A stretch of 64,000 bases of DNA, taken from assembly GCA_002914845.1 (NCBI GenBank), contig JXTC01000012.1:1863190-1927189 (forward strand), written 5' to 3'. The notes beneath the pieces are model-generated. The model made no database searches and was not told where the DNA came from. It worked only from the letters and a program-made list of their open reading frames with translations. Source of the DNA: Trema orientale (Eukaryota; Streptophyta; Magnoliopsida; Rosales; Cannabaceae). Below are positions 48,163 through 59,656 of this stretch, piece after piece. The translations under genes and the position numbers were made by a program. Positions within the stretch are counted from its first letter, which is position 1, and each line of letters opens with the position of its first letter.

Positions 48163-51100
48163 TTAGCTTTTCATAACACTGGGTGGTTTTGCCTCAGCCT
48201 TACATACTGCTGCCCTCACGTAAATCCAATATTTTACATCATCGAAGAAGTTGAAATATGAATATCTCCAAGTCTTATTGAAGATTAATGTGCCACAGAA
48301 TCCCCAAAATCCGACGAGAAATCCGAGTCCTAAACTGACATAAAATCCCGGGGTCACGAATCTGTCTTGATCATCTTCATTTCGAGCAACAGGAGCTATA
48401 GAGTAACTTGGTTCATCTCCTGGACACCTCTTTGGAAGTGGGGCTCCGCAGAGATCAGGGTTCCCTGTATATGAACTGACATCAAAGCTCTGGAGTTGAG
48501 TGCTTAATGGAATTTCGCCCGACAAATTGTTGTTTGACAAGTTCAATCTGCTTAGACGATCGATTTGAGAGAGACTCAAGGGAATTCCACCAAAAAGTTG
48601 ATTGTTTGACAGATCAAGGGCATCTAACAAGTTTAGCTTACCAATCTCCAACGGGATACGTCCGCTGAAGTCGTTTCTTGATAAGTTCAAAAACACTAAT
48701 TCGACGAGTTCAGTGATTTCTGTTGGAATTTCCCCTGCGAGCTTATTGCTTGACAAATCGATGATCTTTACTAGTCCCAAAATGCTACCAAATTTGGACA
48801 TTGTTCCTTTCCAAACCAATTGTACTTCGTCCTCATAAGATGTGTACTCATAAGATCCCCCAGAATTGTACACGTAGGTGTGGGAGATGGTTGTATCTCG
48901 ACTCTCTGAAGAACTTCTCATCGCGGTAAAGTTACTTAGACACTTTGGTACACTTCCTGAAATGTTGTTTGAAGCTAGGTCCAATAGTTGAAGATGTGCC
49001 AAATAACATAGATGTGATGGAATGCTCCCGTTGAACTGATTGGATCGTAGGCTAAGAATAATAAGATTTGGTAGACTTTCACCTATCCATGTTGGTATTG
49101 GTCCATATAATCTATTTTCTCCCACATCGAAAGCGATTAAGTTGCTGCAGCTCTTCAAGGATGAAGGTAATTCCTTCGTCAAATAATTATTGGCTAAATG
49201 CAATGTCTCAATTTGAGTTAAAGAGCCAATGGAGATTGGAATTTTCCCTGATAACTTATTATTTGCCAATATAAGAATGCGTAATTCTTTGAAACGCGAC
49301 CAACAATCAGGAAGGTGTCCAGATAACTGATTATATGAAATGTCCAGATAGCTCAACTGTACATCATATGTGACACTGCAAAGGGAATTTAGATTCGAAA
49401 ATCTATTCATGGAAAGATTTAGTGCACCCACTTTGAATATGAAGTGTGGTATTGAACCTTCTATGTTATTTGCACTAAGATCCACCTCAGGGTAATCCAC
49501 GAATTCAAATGAAGAAATATTTGAAACTGTTCCATGGATTTGGTTGTTAGAAAGATCCATGGAAAAACATTTGGCAGAGAGATCCCAAAACCAATCTGGA
49601 ACAGAATCTGAAATTCCAGCATTAGAAATATCCAGTGTGGAATAATTCTTTTGAGTTTGAAGCCATTTTGGGAACTGAGGGCCCAACTTACAAGAACCAA
49701 GCTCTATAAACTCCAACTGAAAAGGAGGGACCCAATTGGAACTGATGTTCAAACTCAGTGAGTTAGAAGACAATCCCAAATGGGATAGCTTGGATAGTTT
49801 TGAAAAATGAGCTTTTGAAATAAAACCTTCTAAAGAATTTGCAGCAAGATCCAAACTCTCTAATTGTGCTAATTGTCCTATAGATTCAGGTACGGTTCCA
49901 CTGAATTGATTCAAGGCAAGTGCAACTTCTTTCAAAGATGAAAATAGAGTGAGATTAGGCAAGGACCCTGTGATTCGGTTCCAAGTTAAATCCAGATGCT
50001 CCAAAGAGTACTTTTTGCACCTAGACATCAATTGAGTCTGTTCAGGAAGCTGCAGTCCGGTAAGATTATTTTCTCGTGCAAATAATCCACGCAACGTACA
50101 TATATTCCAAATGGATTTTGGAAATTCACCTTCTAAGTTAATATTACTACCAAGATCAAGGTGTGTAAGGGCAGTCAAGTTTCCTAAGGCTTCTGGAATG
50201 GAACCTTTAAAGTTATTCAGACTAAGACTAAGGTAACTAAGGGTAGTCATCTTCCCAAGAGCTTCTGGTATGAAACCTTCTAACTCATTAACGCCAAGTT
50301 CAAGATATTCAAGGGCACTCAAGTTTTGAAAAGCTTCTGGTATGGTACCTTCTAATTCGTTTTCCCAGAGGTTGAGATGAACAAGGCTACGACTGAACAC
50401 ACACATCAATTGGTACACTGAAAGAGAGAGACGGTTGTAGGAAAGATCTAGGATGGCAAGTGATTTCGAAGAGTTGAAAAGGGAAAGAGAAGTAGGTACG
50501 ATACTAGGTAGTTTACAATCACTTAGCTGCAAGTTTGCTAAGCAGGGGAGTTTGCTAACTGTTTGCATCCAGTCAGTAGCTTTGCTCATGTTCGTCTGAG
50601 AAAGGTCAAGTAGTCTCAAAGAAGTAAGATGAGAAACCCACTCCATGTTTTTCATGGTGAGATTGGAATTATAGCCAAGATCAAGAACCTGCAAGCTAGA
50701 AAGATTTGCAAGCTGAGGAGGAATTTCTCCACTCATTTTGGTGTGAGAGAGATTGAGGTACCTTAATCTGCTAAGAGTACCAATGAAACTTGGGATGTGA
50801 TTCCCTTTGAAGTTCACAACACTGAGGTCCAAATAAGTCAGATATTTCAACTCAAGCAACCAATGAGTAATATTACCTCGCAGAAACCGTCTGTCATCAT
50901 CTTCTTCGAAAGCTTCATAATAAGGTGAAAGAGAGAAATTATTAGTTGAAGGAGAAAGATCGAGAACGATGACATGACCGGATTTGTTGGCACACTGAAC
51001 TCCGTACCAGTCGCAGCAGTCTCTTTTTTCTTCTTCGTTCCCCCAAGAAGAAAGAAAGCCTTCCTTGATTTCATGAAGATCTTCTTTGATCTTGAGGAGT

Positions 51101-51240
51101 GCTCGTCTTTCCACCTCGATGCACCTGATTTTTGGCTCTCCACCTAATCCTGCATTGGAACCGTTGGCGCCTCCCAAGTAAACCAACAGCATCACCAGAA
51201 AAGCAATTTGAGGGGGCAATTTACTCATGGTTGAAACCAT
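48163..51240 (-). CDS. LRR receptor-like protein (EIX2-type RLP), intact
   Basis: Single-exon plasma-membrane receptor of 1025 residues. It has an extracellular LRR domain and no kinase. Such proteins detect microbial or apoplastic ligands and signal through SOBIR1/BAK1-type kinases. Seen in order: signal peptide (about 5-27; Met5 is an alternative start), LRRNT cap with CCDWYGVQC (75-83), about 30 LRRs of LxxLxLSxNxLxGxIP type, a non-LRR island rich in Tyr/Ser (TYVYNSGGSYEYTSYEDE) before the last four LRRs, an acidic juxtamembrane region (RNEDDQDRFVTPG), a transmembrane helix (about 965-987, with GxxxG), and a short tail with KTWRYSYFNFF. The tail's YFNF fits a YxxΦ endocytosis signal as described for tomato EIX receptors. 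No disruption. The ligand cannot be inferred. Confidence 0.95.
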   Translation of the reverse strand: MVSTMSKLPPQIAFLVMLLVYLGGANGSNAGLGGEPKIRCIEVERRALLKIKEDLHEIKEGFLSSWGNEEEKRDCCDWYGVQCANKSGHVIVLDLSPSTNNFSLSPYYEAFEEDDDRRFLRGNITHWLLELKYLTYLDLSVVNFKGNHIPSFIGTLSRLRYLNLSHTKMSGEIPPQLANLSSLQVLDLGYNSNLTMKNMEWVSHLTSLRLLDLSQTNMSKATDWMQTVSKLPCLANLQLSDCKLPSIVPTSLSLFNSSKSLAILDLSYNRLSLSVYQLMCVFSRSLVHLNLWENELEGTIPEAFQNLSALEYLELGVNELEGFIPEALGKMTTLSYLSLSLNNFKGSIPEALGNLTALTHLDLGSNINLEGEFPKSIWNICTLRGLFARENNLTGLQLPEQTQLMSRCKKYSLEHLDLTWNRITGSLPNLTLFSSLKEVALALNQFSGTVPESIGQLAQLESLDLAANSLEGFISKAHFSKLSKLSHLGLSSNSLSLNISSNWVPPFQLEFIELGSCKLGPQFPKWLQTQKNYSTLDISNAGISDSVPDWFWDLSAKCFSMDLSNNQIHGTVSNISSFEFVDYPEVDLSANNIEGSIPHFIFKVGALNLSMNRFSNLNSLCSVTYDVQLSYLDISYNQLSGHLPDCWSRFKELRILILANNKLSGKIPISIGSLTQIETLHLANNYLTKELPSSLKSCSNLIAFDVGENRLYGPIPTWIGESLPNLIILSLRSNQFNGSIPSHLCYLAHLQLLDLASNNISGSVPKCLSNFTAMRSSSESRDTTISHTYVYNSGGSYEYTSYEDEVQLVWKGTMSKFGSILGLVKIIDLSSNKLAGEIPTEITELVELVFLNLSRNDFSGRIPLEIGKLNLLDALDLSNNQLFGGIPLSLSQIDRLSRLNLSNNNLSGEIPLSTQLQSFDVSSYTGNPDLCGAPLPKRCPGDEPSYSIAPVARNEDDQDRFVTPGFYVSLGLGFLVGFWGFCGTLIFNKTWRYSYFNFFDDVKYWIYVRAAVCKAEAKPPSVMKS

Positions 51241-51471
51241 GAATGATAACGCACAAGATTATTAAAATGAAGGTTTGAAATTTAGCTCCCGGTTCACGGA
51301 GTAAAATTCTCGGCTTACATATCTAACTCACAACATGACATTTATTAATGTTCCACTAATTTGATTTTTCTTATCACATTTATGTCACATTCAATGTTCC
51401 GTGTGAATTTTTCTTCTCACACATGAGACATATTGATTTGACTAGTTCAATGTCTTATTATTATTATTATT

Positions 51472-51950
51472 AGGGTTTTTAGTGCTGGTGGTCCCTGAAT
51501 TTTTTAAAATGTGACAAATACGTCCTTAAATTAAAAAAAGCGACCAATTCGTCCTTAAATTTACAATAATACTACAATTTGGTCCAAAATGAAAATAAAC
51601 GTTTGTTTTATAACGGAGCTTCTGGATTCTTCTTTTTTTTGCAGAGAATTTTTAGCACCTTTAGTCCCTAAACTTTTTAAAAGGTGACAATTTCGTCATA
51701 ATTTCGTCTTTGAACTAAAAAAAAAGTGACCAATTCGACCATGAATGTAATAATGATATAATTTGTCACCTTTTAAAAAGTTCATGAACCATAAGGACCA
51801 CAAACTCCATTACAAAACAAACACTTATTTACATTTTAGACCAAATTGCAACATTATTATAAATTCAAGGACCAATTTGTCATTTTTTTTAGTTCAAGGA
51901 CTAAATTGTCACATTTTAAAAAGTTCAGGGACTATAGGAGCTAAAAACCC
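51472..51950. repeat. Foldback element with GGGTTTTTAG / CTAAAAACCC ends
   Basis: The left arm ('ggtccctgaattttttaaaa', 'gaccaattcgtccttaaatt') is the inverted copy of the right arm ('aattcaaggaccaatttgtc', 'aaaaagttcagggactata'). A second inverted pair is nested near the middle. Non-coding. It ends exactly where the truncated hAT copy begins (51951). Confidence 0.7.
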
Positions 51951-52692
51951 ATTAAAATATTCAATCTAATGGTCCACATCCACAAGACAAAAGCAAATAA
52001 TTAGTTAATACTTAATACAATCCACCAAACTAAATATGAAAGCTATTAAAATATGAAATATGAAATTCAAAGGCAGCTATTACACCAAACCAAATCTGAA
52101 AGTTATAAGTCTATTACACCAATTTTTTAGGCAAATTAACGGCTCCACAGTTTTAGGACTCAATGAACACCTAAACAGATAAAAAATGTGCCCTCTAATA
52201 TAAAATACAGCCTCAGATGCAATAGTCGTTATGGGAATGGCTAACACATCACCAATAATGAGAGAAAGAACCTTAAACTTGCATGCATTTCCTGCCCACC
52301 ATTTCAAAACATCATAATCATCACCTTCAATCACATCTTCTGGAGGCTCAGAAATGTAACGATCCACCTCATTCTTTGTCCTACCCCCATCTTGATCACG
52401 CTGTTATTGTAGAAAAGAAAAATGCAAGCTACCACTTTGGCCACCAACTCTCCCACTCCCACCCATACTTGAAGATCTAATTGAAGGTTGCACCAAAGAT
52501 TGGTAACTTGTAGTTGGCCTTACTCTAAACAATTCTTCATGATGATAATCAAACAAGGTATGAAGAGTATTTTCAACATTCTTTATCATATCACTATAAG
52601 TATGTGGATCATGAAAAGTACTAAAACAATGTCCCAAGTATCCAAATTTGTATCATAGATCAAGTACAAGGGCAATTAGTAATGTTTCATTG
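51951..52692 (-). pseudogene. Truncated hAT copy A (transposase C-terminus), uninterrupted
   Basis: Nearly identical to 53145-53788 plus 54423-54522 of the neighbouring hAT element, but lacking the 634-bp insert. Read on the minus strand it encodes GHCFSTFHDPHTYSDMIKNV, a serine/glycine-rich linker, and the hAT dimerisation domain (DVLAIPITTIASEAVFYIRG ... LKNWCN), with a stop between the two parts. A single N at 52693 marks the right limit of the homology. Not functional. Confidence 0.85.
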
Positions 52693-53273
52693 NTTAAGTA
52701 CTTGTTAAATTATAATTGTGTTATAGAATTATGGGTCGACCGGGCCAAAGTCTGCTAAGAACCCACACATAAGGTAGGAGTAAATATGGGGCGGGTTTTC
52801 GGATTGTGTTTGAGAAATACATAATATACGAACTAAATGATAGTCGGTTTTTTTGGGTTCGGGTTTTGGGTTCAAGAAATACATAAATATAGCCGAACTG
52901 AATAGTGGTCGGTTTTTCGGGTTTCAGGTTCTTGGGCGGGTTCGGGTTTGGCCCATATCTTTTTTTTTTGTTATTTTTTCAATATAAGCCCATTTCGTGA
53001 TTTCGGGCCTTTTCTGGGATATTCAATCCCATGTTTGGGCCAATTTTTGGAATTGCTTTATGCAATTCAATTTCAATCCATTTTCACCATAAATAATTTC
53101 TCAAAATATTAGACAAAAATCACAAAACTACCAAAAAAACGACAATTAAAATATTCAATCTAATGGTCCACATCCACAAGACAAAAGTAAATAATTAATT
53201 AATACTTAATACAATCCACCAAACTAAATATGAAAGCTATTAAAATATGAAATATGAAATTCAAAGGTAACTA

Positions 53274-56072
53274 TTACACCAAACCAAATCTGAAAGTTAT
53301 AAGTCTATTACACCAATTTTTTAGGCAAATTAATGCCTCCACAGTTTTAGGACTCAATGAACACCTAAACAGATCAAAAATGCGCCCTCTAATAGAAAAT
53401 GCAGCCTCAGATGCAACAGTTGTTATGGGAATGGCTAACACATCACCAGCAATGAGAGAAAGAACCTTAAACTTGCATGCATTTCCTGCCCACCATTTCA
53501 AAACATAATAATCATCACCTTCAATCACATCTTCTGGAGGCTCAGAAATGTAACGATCCACCTCATTCTTTGTCCTACTCCCATCTTGATCACACCGTTA
53601 TTGTAGAAAAGAAAAATACAAGCTACCACTTCGGCCACCAACTCTCCCACTCCCACCCATACTTGAAGATCTAATTGAATGTTGCACCAAAGATTGGTAA
53701 CTTGTAGTTGGCCTTACTCCAAATAATTCTTCATGATGATAATCAAACAAGGTATGAAGAGTATTTTCAATATTCTTTATCATATCACATGCTGAGGTGT
53801 CATTCAAATGGCATGTTTATGTGACTGGTCATAGTCTAGGAGGTGCACTGGCTGCCCTTCTGGCACTGGAACTTTCATCGAGTCAATTGGCAAAGTGAGT
53901 TCTTTCTATAGTTTTCTTATTGTGCTTTGTTCTTGTTGTTATATGTGATTACATGTTATGCAACATATGGGATATTTTCCAAACTCCTCAAGACTTTTTT
54001 GGAGTTTCTTGTAGCAATACCTATATGACAAAATGTTCCATCAATGCATCATATATATAGACAGGGTAAGTCTACAGAACATTATGTGTGTGAACAGTCA
54101 TACTTAAGCATGTATCACCAGAGAACATATTAACTAGTTTTGTATGTTGCTCTTGCTCTTTTTCTTGAACTTGAGCTAATCTATTCCTGCGACTTGCGTC
54201 TAGGTTTGCTATTTTGTTTTACTAAGAATTATCATTGTTCAAACCGGTCTCTTCTGACAGCTTCATGGTGTTATTTTATTAATGTAATTATCATGGAGAT
54301 GTAAAAAAAATGTGAAAAATAATGGATAAAAGGGTAAAGTGAATTAGGATGATATACACACAGTTTTGTCTTCCGTTCACCTAATATATCTGATCATTGC
54401 TTGGAAGTTAGGGGGCTGCTTAACTACAAGTATGTGGATCATGAAAAGTACTAAAACAATGTCCCAAGTATCCAAATTTGTATCATAGATCAAGTACAAG
54501 GGCAATTAGTAATGTTTCATTGGACTCATCAATTTTCCCCCAATACTTGTCATACTTGGCTTGCATGCTTCTAGCCATACTTCCAACAAAGAGTCCTCTT
54601 TATCTTCAAGTGCTAAACCATACAACTCTTGCTGAATTTCTGAAATCTCAATGAAGTACTTATTAGAAGTCCATATCTAGAACCACTAAACTTCAAGGTC
54701 ACTTCATAAAAGGTTTCTAAAAACTTCACAAAAACCCTTGCATTATCCTAGGCATAATCATTCGGCGGTCCTTCCCTTGTGTTTCCATCCTTATGAGTAA
54801 CTTCCTCAAAATACTTAAGATAATTCGCCTCCAATTCCATCCTTTCACATGCTTTTTGAAACTTTAAAGCACAATTCAACATCAAATAGGTAGAATTCCA
54901 CCTAGTTTGAACATCCAAACAAAGTAATTGAACATCCAAACAAAGTAAACCCTTACACGAAATTTTTTATTCCTTCATACCTTCTTTAAACTTTTTCAAC
55001 CTTGAAGGAGATGATCTAACAAACCTCACTACATTTCGAATGCTAGCACTGGAATAATGTCTTTTAGTCAACCCTTCCTTAACAATGAGATTAGTAATAT
55101 AAGTACAACATCTTAAGTGTAAGAACTTGCCTCTAAGTATTAGACCCCCATCCTTTGCAAAAAATTTTCTCTGCAAATATTGGATTGCTTTATCAACCAT
55201 CATTAGGTGCAACATTATCAAATGGTGAATAACTTGGAAATACCCTATTCATTCAGACAACCCTCAACCTCCTTCCCAATAATCTCCCCCTTATGGTCAA
55301 TGATTTGGCAAAAGTTAATGATCCTTGTCTGCAATTTAAAATATCTATCTATCCAATGAGCTGTGATACACATGTAGTTGATTTTTTGGATAGATGTCCA
55401 AGTATCAGTAGTTAGGGAAACCCTTTCATTTTTAAGCACATTAGTCAAAATTCTCTTCTCTTTATAATACAACTTTATAATATCTCTAGCAACTGTCATT
55501 CGGGATGGTATATCAAACCTTGGTTATAATACACGAACCATTTGCTTAAAACCCTCCCCTTCTACATGCCTAAATGGAAACTCATCCAAAACAATATATC
55601 GGGTAATAACTTGCCTACAAGCTTTCTTGTTGAACTGCACTGCCACTAAGGTTCCTTCACCTTCTTTTCCCCCTTTCATTGATATGTCTTTTGTTATTTT
55701 CGCATCAACCTCATAAGAACTTGCTTCCCAAGCATTTTTGTAGTGATTCCACAAAGTACTAGTACCATGTCTTTTAGTGTCACAAGCATAGTCATTTCCA
55801 CAATAGTTGCACAATCACCTAGGATTATCGGGGTCACACTCTTCAAGTTTTGTAAAATGCTCCCAAATAGATGACCTCTTTTTCTGATTAGGATTATGAG
55901 GTTTCTTTCTCTTTTTCCCCCTCACATTCTCACTCTCTTTTTGTGTTGGATTTTTGGGTGGGTTAGTATTAGGTGGAGGTGCATTAGTAACATATGACTC
56001 ATGTACAACATTATCTAAAGCCGGAAAATCATATTGAGGATCCCCTTCTTCCATCACCTTAAATTCATACAA
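53274..56072 (-). pseudogene. hAT transposase (zinc finger BED, RICESLEEPER-like), decayed
   Basis: Pieces appear in family order on the minus strand. An N-terminal basic region (56072 onward) is followed by a BED finger (SSIWEHFTKLEECDP, then CNYCGNDYACDTKRHGTSTL; about 55880-55735). Catalytic-domain parts follow, with RVSLTTDTWTS (about 55430), HLRCCTYITNLIVKEGL (about 55100) and LDVQTRWNSTYLML (about 54910-54870). The dimerisation domain ends at 53274. Breaks: a stop between the BED halves near 55815, a stop and frameshift near 55500-55525, stops near 55230 and 54950, loss of frame between 54745 and 54523, and the foreign insert at 53789-54422. Clearly non-functional; the domain order still identifies the family. 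Confidence 0.9.
53789..54422 (+). pseudogene. Captured lipase (class 3) gene fragment inside the hAT element
   Basis: A 634-bp insert absent from the duplicate at 51951-52692. On the plus strand, opposite to the transposase, 53791-53894 encodes AEVSFKWHVYVTGHSLGGAL followed by AALLALELSSSQLAK. This contains the GHSLGG nucleophile-elbow motif of class 3 lipases (serine of GxSxG). It ends at a perfect GTGAGT splice donor at 53895. The remaining ~530 bp looks like the following intron. So one exon end plus part of an intron of a host lipase gene were copied as genomic DNA. Junctions show about 2 bp of shared sequence (ac) and no clear target duplication. Confidence 0.85.
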
Positions 56073-57416
56073 AAAAAAATAACTCTACTAATTTCCACCT
56101 AGCATTGAAATAAAACAATTGAAGGAAAATCCATAGCAATTAACATGTATTTTTCACGTTTAAACATCACAAATAACAAATTAATTAAGCTAAATAGTAA
56201 ACATAATATAAATCAAGTTCACATAAACTTGTTTTATGGTGAATTAATCAACGCATTCATCACACAAAGAAAAGCACACGGTAACAGAAATGCTTCATTG
56301 GAATCATCCCACACAAAAAAAAAAATAGAAATACTTTATGTTTCTAGTTTCTTTAAAAAGTATTAATATTAACCTGTGATTAGTTAAGTAGTACATACAC
56401 ACACATCATTCAATACACATCATGAAAAAGAGAAAACAAAGAAAGGAACTAACCTAATTGAGCTTCTCGAGTGACAAGTGTTGAGTGCCGTCCAGCCGTG
56501 GCCCGTGGCCAGCTTGTCCCCGTCAGCAATGGAGATGGAAGTGTGACCGTGAGAGAGACATAGTCAATGACTTTCTACATAACATTAAGCATTCAATAAT
56601 CAAATAGGACATGATATTTATAGTTTATAATTTCTATAATTTATACAGATATTAAAAAAAAAAAGAAAAAAGAAAGAAGTAAACATTACCCAAAGCCACA
56701 AATTTCCGAACTGTCGTAAGAGAAAAAGAGTTGAGATTAGTAAGAGAGATGAAGTTGAAATTATGGGAGGGAGAGGGTTGAGGACTTGAGAGTGGGTGGC
56801 TATGAGTGTGAGAGGAGCTGTACTGAGGTAGCAAGAGAGTGAGGTCGTGAGCGGTAAGCATTAAGCAATATTTTGGGTGATTTCAGGCTAGAGGCAGAGG
56901 GGATGAAGGCATGAGTCTTGACGGTGAGGCCTGAGGGGTGAAGCAAGGAGGCGACAATTCAGTTCAGTGAGAGAGTTAGGGATTGAGAGTGAGTGAGTTA
57001 GGTTAGGAAATTAGGGTATCGTTACTATCGTATACACTATACATATACACTACCGTTTTTTTTTCCTTTTATTCAAGTTTGGTTTGGTTTTAATCGAACC
57101 AGAAATGCTCACCCGAACCTGAACCGAATACCTCTCGGTTTGGTCAGGTACAACCCAACTGTTTCCGGTGGGCTGGCATGGACCCGAATATCGAGTTCGG
57201 GTCGAGCGGTGTTAACGGGCGGGTCAAGTTTTTCGGACTTTTGTTCACCCCTAATATAAGGCATAAAATCCTTCAGCATTATGTGGAAAATATAAGCTCA
57301 AGTAGTCTTCTAACATTACTCTTAATAAATAAATAAAAGGAAAATTTAAATTGAAAAATCCTTCAATTAGTGGTGTCAAAACGGGTTGACACCAGCAAGA
57401 CATAGCACACCATGAT

Positions 57417-59073
57417 TGTTAACTCCATAAAATTGGAGTTATCTAGTACTATGATGCCTTAAATTTTGCTATGTTCTTGTTTATATTAAATTGTTTCAAG
57501 TGTTTTTCTTGTTGTTTTAATGTGTTATTTATTTATATTGATAGGAGAATAAAACAAAGGTATTTGATGCAAAATAAGGTAAATTTGTGCCTCTCAAATA
57601 GGTTTTTCAAACCATTGGAATCGAAGTTGAATCCGATACGGTCATAATGTAATGAAAATGAGATAAATCGGAGCTAAAATGAAGAAATAGCGCATATGGG
57701 AAGCCGCGGCGCCAAACTAATAGAAAAGTGGTGCTGCAGCACCAAAAGTAGCATCCCAGTGCCAACTCTTGGGTAATTTTGGTGCCGTAGCGCCAAAAAT
57801 GGCACCGCGGCGCCACCCTCTACGTCCTGAGTCAATAATTGACTGTCGAGATCAACTTTTTGACGATCCAAAGGTCTAAATTCAGCCTGCCTTAGGTTTA
57901 CAAGAGCCACATCTTTGAAACCCTATCTTTAGGGTTGTAAGAGGCATGTTGGGATAGAGAGAAAGAGAGGGAGGCAGCCATGGAAGGAGAAGAAGAAGAG
58001 GAAGAAGAAGATGAATACAAGCTCCAATCCTCCATTTCTTGATTTCCTCCATAATATCAACACCACTCTTTGTTCATATCATCCTTTCTCTATTTTCTTG
58101 TGAACTTTTCTTTGTATTTTTCATATTTAGATAGTGATATTATTGAGAGCAAATATTTAAGAGAGGAATCAAGAGAGCAAGTACCAACCTTAGAGGAGGA
58201 GACTGACAACCTCCATTAATACCTTCAAGCTCTTCAAAGAGGGGGAATTCTAAAGATCTTTTCTCTTTGATATTTTGTATTTCTTGAATTTATTGTATGA
58301 AAATATTATTGTTCTTAATTTATATTATGAACTAAATTCCTTTTTGTCTAGTTTTACTATGTGAACCAACCTAGTGTCTTGTGTTTGTTTATTTCTCTTC
58401 TCTTTTATTAATCAAATCCATTGTTGAGTTATTTGTTTTACCTTATACTTATTGCTTCTATTTAATTGATCACTAAATAGATTATTGAGTGAAACCTTTA
58501 AGAACTTGGGAAGGGTAATTTAGGTTTGGACTTAGGTAAAATAACATAAGATTACCTAGTGTGGGGTGAGTTTGCATAGGATAGGAATATACCTATGTGA
58601 CTTGTGCAACCTTTATATGAGAATAACTAAACTTAATGAATCTAGTCAATTTATGTTAGGAGTAACATATAAGCTTATCTCGATATTTTCACTTATATCT
58701 TGGAAAGGAGTTTGTGAATATATTTGAATTCTCGGTTGACAACTCTAGTGGATTCATTAATGTAAGAAGGAAATTAGGAGAAAGTGTGTTTAAAGAAAGG
58801 TTAGGGAATTAGTAAACTTAGACATTTTTCTTATTATTTTATCTTTTATTCGTTTGCATGATAGTTTAGTTTCTTTTTTTTTTATTTCTCTAAAATCTAT
58901 ATTTTTGTTATTTGGATAAAGTTAGAATTGACCAATTTTAATACTTATCTTAGACTTAGTAATCAATCCTCGTGGGTTCGACATTCTAACTCCTAAATCT
59001 ATATTACTTGTGACCGTGTGCACTTGCATGTGAGTGTGTGAGTATAATTTATAGCTGCACATTCCAACCAACA
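57417..59073 (+). repeat. 5' LTR of an Athila-like Ty3/gypsy element
   Basis: TG...CA boundaries (tgttaactcc at 57417; accaaca ending 59073), followed six bases later by a tRNA-type primer site. The interior has a GAA-rich tract (57985-58015) and a short GC-rich stretch with repeated 'gcggcgcca'-type motifs (57700-57820). The 3' boundary is firm from the primer site. The 5' boundary is a best guess, because no second LTR is in the window. Confidence 0.65.
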
Positions 59074-59079
59074 AGTTTT

Positions 59080-59099
59080 TGGCGCCGTTGCTGGGGATT
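59080..59099 (+). promoter_or_regulatory. Primer binding site (tRNA-Asp type)
   Basis: tggcgccgttgctggggatt matches the TGGCGCCGTTGCCGGGGA site typical of Athila-type elements, with one change. Confidence 0.85.
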
Positions 59100-59250
59100 G
59101 AAACACTATTTCTTTATTAATATTAATACCAATCAATTCTATTTTTACTTCATACTTTTTTTTTTAACTTATTTTATTTTTGTTTGTGAGATTCATGATG
59201 CAAGCTAAAGTAAGATTTACCAAAGCCTCACAATATTTTCCCAATATGGC

Positions 59251-59550
59251 TTGGAACCTTTACACATGGCTTGGAAAAGATTAAAGATAAGGCTTAGTAG
59301 AGAACCCGACCATGAGTTATCCAAGTTGTACCAACTCCAAGTGTTTATGAAAGATTTGAATCCTACAAGTAGGAGTTGGGTTGAAGGTAGATATGGCTTC
59401 CCAATTTGCGAAGAGAGACCCAAAAATGAAGCCTATCAAATGATGGAGGACATGGCAATGTTTGATTTAGAATGCTCTTATTTTGAAGAGTCTTCAAGGG
59501 AACTTGAAGAAGAAGAACCACAAGACATGTTGATGGATGAAGAAGTTTAA
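59251..59550 (+). pseudogene. Gypsy gag-like remnant
   Basis: An open frame of 99 residues (MEPLHMAWKRLKIRLSREPD ... QDMLMDEEV) follows the primer site at the usual position of gag. It is short, acidic at its end, and lacks the zinc knuckle and pol. It is better read as a relict of a non-autonomous Athila-like element than as a gene. Confidence 0.55.
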
Positions 59551-59656
59551 GAGACTAATGATTTGGCGGCATTATTGATCTACACAAGTATACCACCGAT
59601 GGAGTCTTATTTGTCATTAGAGCCACCATCTCAACTCTACACTCTCTACAAGTTTG

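Larger units (their letters stand above)
52767..57261 (-). mobile_element. hAT transposon, dead, with 8-bp target duplication
   Basis: The range includes the target duplications acataagg (52767-52774) and atataagg (57254-57261), which match at 7 of 8 bases. The element is 52775-57253 (about 4.5 kb). Ends are taggagtaaata on the left and, reverse-complemented, taggggtgaaca on the right: short imperfect terminal inverted repeats of hAT type. Subterminal regions are rich in CGGGTTCGGG-type repeats, common in plant hAT elements. The transposase on the minus strand is decayed, and a lipase gene fragment lies inside (53789-54422). Confidence 0.9.

Noticed and set aside
49461..49700. Minus-strand frame inside the RLP gene in another register
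   Set aside because: An alternative-frame shadow of the intact LRR coding sequence.
52283..53674. His-rich plus-strand frames repeated at 52283-52480 and 53477-53674
   Set aside because: Antisense shadows of the duplicated hAT dimerisation domain.
57700..57830. GC-rich 'gcggcgccaaa' motifs as a gene or CpG-type promoter
   Set aside because: They lie inside the Athila-like LTR and recur as degenerate repeats; no conserved coding frame.
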